NCBI GenBank assembly: GCA_012295275.1
Contig: CM022671.1
Span: 17,843,456 to 17,874,455 of the forward strand
From: Chrysomallon squamiferum
Taxonomy: Eukaryota > Mollusca > Gastropoda > Neomphalida > Peltospiridae
Reading direction: 5' to 3'
Length of the DNA stretch: 31,000 nucleotides
The notes beneath the pieces were generated by a model. The model worked only from the letters and a program-made list of their open reading frames with translations, did not search any database and was not told the origin of the DNA. The position numbers and the translations under genes were made by a program. Positions 1 through 10,056 of this stretch are shown piece after piece. Each line of letters opens with the position of its first letter. The stretch's first letter is position 1.

Positions 1-204
1 TGTGTTTTCAAATAATCTTGTTTTATTGGTTGGGTTTTTATTTTGTTATTTTATTTTTTTAATAAATTATTTAAACATTTTTTTATTAGTTTTACTACAT
101 ATATATTGTTAATATTAATTTTTGTTGTTACCATTATACAGTAATAATAATAATAATAATAATAATAATATAAATAATAGTAATAATATTATTCTTATTA
201 TTAC

Positions 205-245
<41 letters not shown>
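1..245 (+). other. GLYCTK: Intron of GLYCTK, left-edge part, ending in an ATT microsatellite
   Basis: AT-rich intronic sequence that ends at the acceptor TTCAG (243-245) of the first GLYCTK exon in the window. Two trinucleotide tracts lie in it: an AAT tract at about 143-170 and a TTA tract at about 206-242. The second runs directly into the acceptor CAG, so the microsatellite itself takes the place of the polypyrimidine tract. No coding exon was seen in it. Confidence 0.75.
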
Positions 246-249
<4 letters not shown>

Positions 250-2479
250 ATGCTGCTAAAACATGACAGCAAAATAAAGATATATGAAGGAGCTAAAAAT
301 AACCTTCCAGATGAAAATGCATTAGCAGCAGCTAAGGCAATCCATGAGCTGGTTTCTTCTCTAAACAAAACAGATATTCTCATTGTACTAATTTCAGGTA
401 AATGTGTAAATTATCAAACTAAAATATATACATATATCTTACTTCCTACTTTTGTAAATGTGTATGACTATAAAAGACAAACAAACCAACCCAAAACACC
501 CAAGGAACAGAGCAAAAAATACAAATAGAAAAAGCAACAACAAAAAAAACCCCTGACTAATAAATTAAGATATTTTAAGTGTGAAATTGCATTCATTATT
601 ACCAGATAATCTAAATACATAATACATACATTCAAGTGATTGTTTCATTTGTTCACAAACTAATCTTTGATAATAATATAAAATATGAAATTATTAAGTT
701 TTAAATATTTCTCAGTATTAAATGATGTCTTCACAAACATGTTGGAGTAATTGTCTTATTCTATTATTAACAAAACTTGGTTTCATGGATTAAATAAAAC
801 AACTACCTGGAAATATATATAATCTTGTTAAGCTATTGGTTTATAACACAACTGATCCTGTTTAATGAAATTACAATGAGATTAACATTGATTTTTTTTG
901 AAGTATTCATAGATAAATCTATTTCACAAGAACTGCTGTGGGTTTATGTAAATATTTTAAATGTAATCAACAGGGGGAGGATCTGCCTTGCTGCCCATGC
1001 CATGTGAGTCCATCTCTTTGTCAGACATTATGAATCTGACATCACTACTGTCCCGAAATGGAGCCAACATCAGTGAAATGAATGCAGTCAGGAAAAATAT
1101 TGAAATGTTGAAAGGAGGAGGTCTTGCCCAATGTGCATATCCAGCTCAGGTGAGACAACAGCAACAACAACAACAACGATGATGATAATGATGACAATGA
1201 CAAATAAAAAATAAATAATATGTGGAAATGTAACATTAATGGCAGATGAATTTTTTCTTTTAAAATACAAGGAATAATACTTAGTATTGTATAGCTTATT
1301 TCTAAATGCAAGTTGACAAGAAAAAGTTGATAATTTTTTCTTTAATTATTTTCATAAATTAAGCAATTAGATATCATGTTAGTTACTCTCGACTGTTGCT
1401 GGGTTTTTAAAATTTAATTATATTGTTTGTTTTCATATTAAAATAATTTTTATTATTATTATTATTTGTTTTATTATTGTTGTTGTTTGACAAGATATGT
1501 GTCATATGTTTTGTGTTTTTTTTTTTTTTTTAAATTAACTTTAAACAATTTTCTTTTTTTTCTCCAGGTTATATCTCTGATAGTTTCAGACACAATTGGT
1601 AATTCTCTGGATGATGTTGCCAGTGGTCCAACTGTTCCTAACTGTTCTCATCCTAGTCAGTGTTTTGAAACATTCACACGACTGGGTATCATGGACAGGG
1701 TACCTCCTAGCATAGTGTCGTTTCTTAAAACGAAAATTAAATCTCAGAATGCAGTCATCCGAGATCCTAAAGAAATCTTTTGTACTGGATGGGAATGGGT
1801 GTACAACATCGTTGTTGGAAGCAACAACATAGCAACAGCAGCTGCAGCTAAAACTGCTAAAGATCTTGGATATGCCCCATACATTCTTTCAAACGAAATG
1901 GAAGGAGAGGCTAAAAAAGTGGCAGCCATGTTTGCAAAGACGGCATTTTTTATTTCTCTCATGAAGAAACGAGAATCTCAAGAACACAAAGCTCTGTTAC
2001 GCGGCCTTGAACTTGACCTTGTCGAAGCTGGAATTAAGAAGAAAATTATCAATGAAATTGTAAGCGTTACCAACAAGGGGAAAAATTCGGGTAAACCCGT
2101 CTGCATTATCAGCGGAGGAGAGACTACTGTACACGTGAAAGGTTCAGGTATTGGAGGACGAAACCAGGAGATGGTTCTGGCAGCTGCCATCCACCTTGAT
2201 GAGCTTTTCAGAGACCAAAATGAATCAGAAAAGCAGCATGTTTGTTTTTCCAGTGGTGGCACTGATGGTCAGGATGGGGCCACAGACGCGGCTGGGGCAG
2301 TGGTTGATGCTAATTTTGTCGCTCAGAGTGAAATGGACGTTCCTACGCTGAAAGCTTACCTGGAAAACAATGATTCACATTCTCTGTTCAAGATGGTAAA
2401 AGGTGGCAGCTATCTTATAAAACCTGGACTGACAGGCACCAATGTTATGGACATCCAAATATTGATTGTTAGTGTGTAA
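246..2479 (+). CDS. GLYCTK: Glycerate kinase (GLYCTK-type, DUF4147 + MOFRL domains), 3' three coding exons, 5'-partial
   Basis: Phosphorylates D-glycerate with ATP in serine/fructose breakdown; this is the animal MOFRL-type kinase. Coding exons are 246-397, 974-1149 and 1568-2479 (stop TAA 2477-2479). Splicing 397 to 974 restores the loop ISGGGSALLP, and 1149 to 1568 gives PAQVISLIVSD, both typical of GLYCTK. The last exon holds the end of the DUF4147 domain (ASGPTVPN) and the MOFRL domain: CIISGGETTV, then GIGGRNQEMVLAAA, SSGGTDGQDGATDAAGA, and a C-terminal LTGTNVMDIQIL. About 413 residues are encoded here; human GLYCTK has about 523, so roughly 110 N-terminal residues lie left of the window. 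Reading frame is intact and all junctions are GT-AG. The next gene, UBXN6, is convergent. The start codon is not in view. Confidence 0.93.
1155..1180 (+). repeat. CAA microsatellite beside the GLYCTK exon donor
   Basis: Starts a few bases after the donor CAG|GTGAGA (1149/1150) and consists of CAA/CAG triplets, followed by GATGAT repeats. It is intronic. A similar CAA tract is coding in UBXN6 exon 1. Confidence 0.7.
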
Positions 2480-4525
2480 GTTTCAGTTTTGTATCCATAT
2501 GTTATATGTATAGTTAATAATTTGGTAAGTTTTGAATCACCACCCAATTGTGTTCACATACTATCGTTATTCGGAGTTAGTTAAATTATTACATCCATTA
2601 ATCAGGGACAAATCCTATTTAATTTAATGAAATGCAATATCATTTGTCACAAAACAGAAATGTCACACATCACTGCTTAATTGTATTTAACAAACTGTTT
2701 TGTGATTAACTACTTAATTAAAATAATTAATTTACTCCAGAAATTATTCACCAGTCTTAATGATTTACCTGAATCCCTGTTGGACAACTATTTCAGAGTC
2801 TAGCCTACTTATCTACCCTAGATTCTTAAATATTTGTTTAATAATTACAGCAATTTCTTAACTTAAAAATTTTCTTTGGCTTTTAAATTTAAAAATGTGA
2901 TGAAGTTATTTTGAGAATGAAAATTGGACAAAATGAAAACATTATTCAGAAAAATGTATTTTTAATAATAAATTTAAATTATGAGGCTGAGCCTTTAAAT
3001 CTTTAAATCAAAATATTAGCTGTCTAACCATTGTCTGTACAATTTTATTCTCTATACCCAGTATATGCATAAAGTTGAGTAAATATTTATATACAGAAAA
3101 ACTGACAGTATTTATTAATTCTTGATTTTCTTTTACTATTTAAATTTAATAATATGTAATAATATTTTTATATACATTTTGCTGTTGATTTATTTTAAAT
3201 ATTTTAATGGTTATTTAAAAATAAATATAACAAACTGCTGCTTTGTTCTTTCTCCATTAAAAAGAAAAACTGTAAAATTTCAATATAATATCATTACTAA
3301 AAAAATGCAAAATTAAGCTAAAGAAGTCTGGAATCCCTCATGCTATTTTGTCAGATTTTATTATTAGCAAAGCATGGGTATTTATAGTAAATAAAACAAT
3401 CATCTAAGAAAAAAAAAATGAAGGTAATATTTTTCACACCATAAACTTTTATTGACACTAATATCAAATGATTAATTTAATATAATCCTGTTTTCTGTAA
3501 GATTTCAAATCAAAATAAAACAGATCACAAAACAGAATAATAATTAATATAAATTATACAACCATTTGACGTATTTAATGCAACCAAGAATACTTTTTAA
3601 CTGTTGACATAACACAAATTTTAATCGAAGTATGTCAGATTCTAGGTTATACTATCTTCATATTCAATTTTATCTGTAATTTTAATATTAACAGTTCATA
3701 GATTTATTTTTTAAATTTTTTTTTTTTTAGAATACCAACAACACTAATAATTAATAGAATTTCATTCATAAGCTAGGCACATCAGTTAATTCTGAATAAT
3801 ATACAAAATGAAAACAGTTATCATTCATAAATAGAGTAAATAATCTCAGAATTCAAACATCTGAACAAGTACAGTATCACTACTATACCAACAAAAATGA
3901 TGAAAGTTAAAAATACCTAAGAAATCCAACATTTTGTTGCGCTTGGTGAAACTTTAAAAAAAACTATGTCAGAGCAGGAAATAATTAGCGAGTTGAAATG
4001 TTAAAGGAATAAATATAATAATAATAATGATTTTATATAATTAAAATTTAAAAATAAATATATATATATTGTTATGCTGGGTAAAAATACGTGCTTATTA
4101 ACTAGAGACAGACTAATTTAAATGGAATGAAAGATTATTTAATATCAAAATATTTTGACACTAACAAGGAAGTATCAGTAATACATCTGATGTATACATC
4201 AAGTAATGTATACTATTAATAACACCAAACCTGTGTAATTCTGCCACTTAAGCAGCAGGTTACTTTTACTGATCTATTATCAGTTTGTTCTGTGTTGGTA
4301 GGAAAATCAGTGTCGTGTACCATGGATAATAAATTGTGAATCTTAATTTTATCACATTTTGTTCTTGGTTGAAAATCTGTGATAAATAATACTGTGACTA
4401 GTTCTTCTGTTAATAATTGTTATATATTATGCATTATTATTGGACTAAATTTTACATAATCATCAATTCATTGTCAGCATTATGAAAAACCTAAGAGAAA
4501 AAGACTATGGTGTTCTGTTAAAATA

Positions 4526-4573
<48 letters not shown>

Positions 4574-5028
4574 GAATTGTAAGTATATAAGGTTTAATAA
4601 CTTCAAATGGAACTAACATATAAAACAATGTTGTCACAGGAGATATAAAAACAATAATTAAAATGCAGCACACAGTAATGAAAATTAATTAATTACTCGG
4701 TACCAAGTGAAAAGTTAAACAATAACATACAAATCAGATTAACAACAAATAGCATTCCCCCCCTCAAGGCTTTAAACAAACATTATCAGAAAAAAGAAAC
4801 TGTTACTGCATCTTTCTTTTCTTAGAAATAAAAACCTATTTGTTGACAACACTAACAGTATTCTTTAAAGTGTACATCTGCCAAAGAAAACAAATTATCT
4901 TAGCAATTCTTTAAATAACATTATTAACAGTGCTTTTTAAGATGAGTTGTAAATATTATATATAGATACATGTATCTCCATTACAAAAAGGTTATCACTT
5001 TATTCTTTAAATCACAAAAGTCTTTGTG
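2480..5028. other. Convergent intergenic region: 3' ends of GLYCTK (+) and UBXN6 (-)
   Basis: AT-rich sequence without a convincing coding region. AATAAA at 2967-2972 on the plus strand is a possible GLYCTK polyadenylation signal about 490 nt after its stop. TTTATT at 4999-5004 (AATAAA on the minus strand) is a possible UBXN6 signal only about 25 nt after its stop. An AAT microsatellite lies at 4527-4571. Nothing else was recognised. Confidence 0.55.
4527..4571 (+). repeat. AAT microsatellite
   Basis: Uninterrupted AAT/ATA triplet tract of about 15 units in the convergent intergenic region. Confidence 0.95.
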
Positions 5029-6870
5029 CTACAAAGACTCGATACATTCCAGGACTTCTGGTTTCAGGAAGACACCTTTCTCCGTCCTACCCTGCTCAGC
5101 AGCAATCTCTTTCATAATAGTAGGATCCCATGAAAAATTCACAACCGCTGCTGGAGCAAGACCCAGTTCTGCAAAGGTCATGTCCTCTTCAATTAACTTC
5201 TGTCCTGTTGAGGTGACCAGCTGAAACGGCATCCACTCGTTAACAAGATTCTCTCTCACATAATTATAAAGCTCAGCTAGCTTTTCCTGAGCTTTAAATG
5301 TTCCCTGGAGAATGACTCCATCGGGGAATTTCACTCTAAGAAGTGTGAACCGATACTTGCGGAGCTCACGTTTTTCATCTCTTTCTCGCATTGCCTTTGT
5401 ACGCAGCATTCCCAGTTTCTCAACAGCCTCTATCCTCCGCTGCTGCTCCTTCTTCAGTTCTTCAGGAGAAACGGAATAAAATTCATCAGGAATGTTGAAC
5501 TTTGAAGCCAGTGTTGTTGGATGAAAAACTTTAAGAGATCGGTCAAGCTGTGGCCTAATTGGCTCAGCTGCTTTTAAAACTTCCTTGATGTTTTCCAAAC
5601 GTTCAGTATTCTTTGCTTCTTCTTCATCTAGGATATAAAATGCTTCTTCGTGGTCATCCACAGGTAAATTAGTAACACAAAAACGAGCAGCCTGCATGAA
5701 CTCTTCCGTTCCTTTCAATGCAGCAACTCTTTCCTGAAATACTTTATTATTGATTCGAATCTTGCGGTATTTTTCTTCTTCTGGGTGTGCTATAATGTTA
5801 TCAAGGTATTTTATCAATGTCTCTATGCAGATTTTCACTTTTTCCTTATCCTTGTTCAAAGTGTGTATCATCAGTGCTGACGTCATTTCTGGCTCCTCTG
5901 CAAGATTAATTAACAAAAATTCCTCTATGTGGCTTTCCAGTTCTGCCTTAGGCAAAACAACAGGACCAATCTCAGGACACTTATAGAGAATGGCAGATAT
6001 CACAGGGGAAGCGTCTTCAGTGACAGGTTTGGGTTGTGGACTTTCTGGCAGTGCTGGTTGTCCCTTTGCAGCTTTTTCGGCCTCAATCTCTCGACGCATT
6101 CGAGCCTTGGCAAGAGCAGCTGGGTCAAATTCTGTGTAAATCAAATAATTTGATGTTAAATCTCAACTAATTATCTGTTATGACTGTTGTTAGTTAATGC
6201 AGTTATAGCAGTCTGAAAGTTTAAATTAACTCATTTAAAAAACCAAAAAGCAAACAATCTTTTTCTTTAATTTTTGTAATTTCATATCTGTATTCAGAAA
6301 TGTGAATTAAATTTATACTGTTAATTTGATAAATATGCAGGCTTAAATGTATCAGGATTTCAATGTACATCACCAGTGCTTTATTTTATTTGAAAAGATT
6401 AGTAATTTAACAAGCAACCTGGAAAATATAATTTCAATCTTTTTTACTGTGGCAAACTTATAAAAAGAAATCTTAATTTAAAAAAAACAATTTTGTGGGG
6501 ATTCTTGGATGCTATTAAAAGAATTATTAATTTTTTTAACCAGGATGATCTGAAAAATTACTGCATATACTTAAAAGCATGTAAACAATTTGTTCAAGGT
6601 CACAACCATCAGAGCATTTTATGTGAAAGTAATCATACCTTTATGTTGTTGTTGTTGTTGTTCAATTCTAGACAATGCTGCTGCACCTGCACGACGAGCA
6701 TCTTCAGTTGACACAAATCGTCTTGAAGCAATATCCTGCTGCCCTGACCATGACTGACCTGTACTACGAGATGGAGGCCTTGCTTCTGTCAGTTTATAAC
6801 CTTCCCCAGCCTTTTTAAACTTCACATCAAGTTTCTTTTTTTGAAAAAATCTTTTTATGGCTGCTGCCAT
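5029..6870 (-). CDS. UBXN6: UBX domain-containing protein 6 (UBXD1), p97/VCP cofactor
   Basis: Adaptor of the AAA ATPase p97/VCP, acting in endolysosomal sorting and damaged-lysosome and mitochondrial clearance. Two coding exons: 6870-6639 and 6131-5029 (stop TAG 5031-5029). The phase-1 junction makes HKEFDPAALAKAR. The predicted 444 residues match the human length (about 441). Order: basic N-terminus IKRFFQKKKLDVKFKKAG, a VCP-interacting-like helix (about 58-70, RRAGAAALSRIEQ), PUB domain (about 168-243, with KYLDNIIAHPEEEKYRKI and NKVFQERVAAL), and C-terminal UBX domain (about 335-413, YRFTLLRVKFPDG to VVNFSWD). As in other UBXD1 proteins the UBX fold lacks the usual FPR loop. Residues 71-75 are glutamines from a CAA tract next to the splice donor. 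The start is ATG 6870. It lies 65 nt downstream of another ORF's stop. Confidence 0.95.
6643..6661 (-). repeat. Coding CAA tract (polyglutamine) at the end of UBXN6 exon 1
   Basis: Five CAA codons (Q71-Q75) on the minus strand, only a few bases from the exon 1 donor AAAG|GTATGA at 6639/6638. A length change would alter both the glutamine run and exon-end spacing. Confidence 0.85.
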
Positions 6871-6935
6871 TTTATAATTTTAAATTTTATAACACTTTTT
6901 TATTTTAATATTATTATTTATTCTTTTAAATAAAA
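6871..6935 (-). other. 65-nt spacer between small membrane-protein ORF and UBXN6 start
   Basis: On the minus strand this AT-only-like spacer separates TAG (6938-6936) from the UBXN6 ATG (6870-6868). It contains AATAAA-like strings and only weak AG acceptors, and is too short for a normal promoter. It supports either a shared transcript or a UBXN6 leader that includes the upstream frame. Confidence 0.5.
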
Positions 6936-7743
6936 CTAATCACTTTTTATATGTCCATTTTCAGAGTTTTGGTCCTTAGTTTTTGATGTCTGTTTGCAGA
7001 GACCTGAAATAAAAAAATAAAAAATGTATTTTAGAAATGAATTTCATGTTAGCAAACATATGTTACACCTTACTGTTACTATATTGTGCAATATGTTTTA
7101 AACAGTCTGAATATATAATACTAAAATAAACAAAAATCAATAAATAAATAAAAATAGATACACAGTCAGGACAGTGGCATACAAGTATGACTCATAACTA
7201 TTAGCTGATAATAGTAGAAAATAAAAACAAATTCAAGTAGCAAGCTGAAGTATCAGTAGCCTTTGGCATTTTGCATTAGTTTACCTCATTTGTCTTATAA
7301 TAAAGTCACATTATCAATGAAATATATGCATATATATAAACAAGGCCGTGATCGGTAAATACCAAATAAGTAAATCATTAAATGATAGATGATTAGATCT
7401 GAATTTAAATCTCACGTTTATTCGTAATTTTTAATCTTGCCTCGATTTCTTAATTAATAAATGCAAAATAAAATTAAACTGCAACACCTTGATAACAGAA
7501 GCATCTATAATTACCCTGTGGTATTAATATTTTGCAGACATCGTCACCATAATAGCTCCAGACCACATGTAGTAAAAATATATTCAGAATAAGCCAAACT
7601 ACCAGTACCAGCAGAACTGACAGCTGTGCATCACTATTATGCAGCTTATCTAAATATTTCAGCAAAAAATTGTTGTAGAATTCAGCTATAAATGTATGTA
7701 CGATGTTCCTTATATCGCCAAATAAGTCACTAATTTCAATCAT
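6936..7743 (-). CDS. Unrecognised small single-pass membrane protein, two-exon model (98 aa)
   Basis: I do not recognise this family. Exon 1 is 7743-7515, from ATG 7743-7741; exon 2 is 7003-6936, with stop TAG. The donor is CAGG|GTAATT (7515/7514) and the acceptor TTATTTCAG|GTCTC (7004/7003) follows a T-rich tract. The phase-1 join reads ILIPQGLCKQTSKTKDQ and ends NGHIKSD. Residues 1-40 are mixed amphipathic (FYNNFLLKYLDKLHNSDAQ), about 41-62 form one hydrophobic segment (LSVLLVLVVWLILNIFLLHV), and a short polar lysine-rich tail follows, so a small integral membrane protein is inferred. Without splicing the frame ends at 7474 (89 aa). Exon 2 would continue straight into UBXN6 exon 1. It may be a real gene, a dicistronic partner, or only an upstream ORF in the UBXN6 leader. 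Confidence 0.5.
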
Positions 7744-8445
7744 AACAAATTGTAACAGTTATTAAATGCAAAATAAAAATAACGAAAATTAGTGGACTTC
7801 CTGATTCAGGACCGGGGTAAAAAATAGTCTAATGCAAAAAAAATATTTACCTTAGGAAATTGAAGTGAAATTAGAAGATACAAGAAAAAAATTATTAATA
7901 TATTTAGCACAATGCTGCTGAAATTAAATATTAATACTTTTAATTAAAATATTATTATTTTATTTCATTTTATTTATTTATTTTATATAATTGGAGAAAT
8001 TCCTCACACCCTAACAACACGGAATTTAACGAATACACATTCTTTTTACATTTTAATTTATATTTCACTGTTTTATATTATTTGCAAGCGTTTTAATTCA
8101 TTGGAGTTTCATTTTCATAATCAATAAAAACAATATCTCAATCATCATTATTAACAAAATATTAAAATAAGTTAATTCGAGATTTAAAGAATTCGTGAAT
8201 AACCGGTGGTTCTAGGTTTTAGTCCCAAGCCAATATGGCGGCTCCCGAGATTTTGTAAATTATCATTTCCATGTAAACAAAAGACACTGGTGTAAAGTGT
8301 TTGCATGCGATATATGCTGGTTCGGTTATGCAGTTATGACATAATATTCTTATGATCGACTTTGTCTGTTACATATTTCTGGAGTGAAGTCAGTTTATAT
8401 TTTGTATTATATGTTTACTAGTGTAAATGTAAATTGTAATTTAAA
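7744..8445. promoter_or_regulatory. Divergent intergenic region, probable bidirectional promoter
   Basis: A 702-bp region between the minus-strand small-protein/UBXN6 unit and the plus-strand phosphatase. It is mostly AT-rich, but about 8190-8340 is more GC-balanced and holds CCAAT and ATGGCGGC. A donor-like CTAAG|GTAAAT lies on the minus strand at 7851/7850. No convincing coding sequence was seen. The promoter role is inferred from the head-to-head layout. Confidence 0.4.
8231..8242 (+). promoter_or_regulatory. YY1-type core element (CAATATGGCGGC) with overlapping CCAAT
   Basis: Matches the AANATGGCGGC element found near transcription starts of many animal housekeeping genes, in plus orientation about 205 bp before the phosphatase ATG. 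CCAAT overlaps it at 8230-8234. It marks a likely start region for the phosphatase transcript. Confidence 0.45.
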
Positions 8446-10056
8446 ATGGAATGCAAATCATCTTGTTTCATTATAATACAAATTCTATCTTTGTCATTTT
8501 ATCAAAGTACAGCTTTGGAAAATGAAAAATCCCGTAGAATTAAATGGAAAGTTAAACAAGAATTCATGTATATTAGCGATCCGGAACAAATCCATATAAC
8601 ATTTGGCGACAGAATTAATGACATCGTTGTCATATGGGCAACCAGAGCTGTGGCCAAAACACCTTTTGTACAGTACGGCACGACATCTGATGATATTTTA
8701 CATGCACGTGCAGAGACCGTCCAGTTAGAAACTAGTAATGAAAATGGTGCAAAATATTGGCATCGCGCCGTTTTACCAAATTTGCGTTTTGGTGAAAAAT
8801 ATTATTACAGAATGACTTCAGAAAAGGGTAGTACTGACAGTGAGGTTTATAGTTTTACTGTCCCCATTGTGCCGAGAGGAACAGTTAATTCCTTCATGAT
8901 TTTAGCTGACATGGGATTGCAAACAAAATGGCTGGAATTTCTTTTATACGAGGCCAAAGATCATGATTATAAAGCCGTATTTCACATTGGAGATATTACA
9001 GAAGGATTACACAGAAATCATGGAAAAGTTGGAGAAACGTTTTTGAACGGAATTCAAAAATTAACAGTGTCCATTCCATATTTAACATGCCCGGGAGACC
9101 ATGAAAAGTTCAACGACTTCTTACATTACAGATACAAATTTTCAATGCCCCATACACCTTGGCCAATGCCGAGGAATCATTTATGGTATAGCTTTGACTT
9201 CGGTCTAGCCCACTTTATATCAATCAACACGGAGGCATTCGTAACTACAAATGATCTTCTTCTTGAACAAATAGCCTGGCTTGAGAAAGATTTGGAAATT
9301 ACCAACGGTAAAAGAATGGAACATCCATGGATAATTATTTTAGGTCATAGACCTTTGTATTCATCATGTCACGAAGAGGACGCAAAATGCAACGCAAGTA
9401 GTTTGTCTGTTCGACGATATCTTGACGACATACTGTTTAAGTATGGAGTAGACTTGTACATAGGCGGCCATGATCACCACTATGAACGAACGTTTCCAGT
9501 TTACAATTCCCTTCCTTTTGGTTACAATTATAAAAATGCGATGGCAACTGTCCACTTGACCATTGGTTCTATGGGTGCCAATGTGCACAAGTCAAAATTC
9601 CACTCTTTGAAAAAGTCCTGGTCGGCTTTCATTTACAGACAACTCGACAAAGAATTATATGGACGTCTTGACGTCATCAACGCTTCCCATCTTCTCTGGG
9701 AAGTATTTAATGCCAATAACAACGCCAGAGTGGATCGAACATACATGATTCAGTGGCGACATGGATCGTTTGGGGAGCCAGGCAAAGAGGCATACCAGTT
9801 GTCTATGGAGAGAAAAAAAATACCTCTTCGACCACCCATTCCGTTTGGTTACGAATCAAAACGCCAGAGAGATCTGAAGAGTCAGGGGTATTTAGGTCCA
9901 GCAAATAACATGCTTATATCCAGCGGTGCCAGTGGGAGAAACATGATCCTGTCTGTGATTACAATTGTCGTATTCATTCTGCTTGTTGTATTTTTTTCTC
10001 GAAGAATGAAAAAGAAACTACTGTCCTGTTGTACTTTATGCACAGTGCTTAAATGA
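8446..10056 (+). CDS. ACP7: Acid phosphatase type 7 / purple acid phosphatase-like metallophosphoesterase, membrane-anchored, intronless
   Basis: Predicted secretory-pathway phosphomonoesterase. A single uninterrupted 536-codon frame starts at ATG 8446. Residues 1-24 form a hydrophobic signal peptide. About 45-140 is the fibronectin-like N-terminal PAP domain (PEQIHITFGD, VIWATRA, PFVQYGT). The catalytic domain carries the ligand motifs in order: ADMG (D155), HIGDITEG (D183), CPGDHE (D218-H219), ILGHRP (H301) and GGHDHHYER (H342, H344). Two ligand positions are unusual: the GDxxY tyrosine is Glu186 and the Asn of GNH(E/D) is Asp218. Human ACP7 is about 438 aa; the extra C-terminus here has a hydrophobic segment at about 499-519 followed by RRMKKK, suggesting a type I membrane anchor. 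Neighbouring genes all have introns, so a retrocopy origin is possible. Family assignment is firm; activity and metal content are not established. Confidence 0.93.
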   Translation: MECKSSCFIIIQILSLSFYQSTALENEKSRRIKWKVKQEFMYISDPEQIHITFGDRINDIVVIWATRAVAKTPFVQYGTTSDDILHARAETVQLETSNENGAKYWHRAVLPNLRFGEKYYYRMTSEKGSTDSEVYSFTVPIVPRGTVNSFMILADMGLQTKWLEFLLYEAKDHDYKAVFHIGDITEGLHRNHGKVGETFLNGIQKLTVSIPYLTCPGDHEKFNDFLHYRYKFSMPHTPWPMPRNHLWYSFDFGLAHFISINTEAFVTTNDLLLEQIAWLEKDLEITNGKRMEHPWIIILGHRPLYSSCHEEDAKCNASSLSVRRYLDDILFKYGVDLYIGGHDHHYERTFPVYNSLPFGYNYKNAMATVHLTIGSMGANVHKSKFHSLKKSWSAFIYRQLDKELYGRLDVINASHLLWEVFNANNNARVDRTYMIQWRHGSFGEPGKEAYQLSMERKKIPLRPPIPFGYESKRQRDLKSQGYLGPANNMLISSGASGRNMILSVITIVVFILLVVFFSRRMKKKLLSCCTLCTVLK

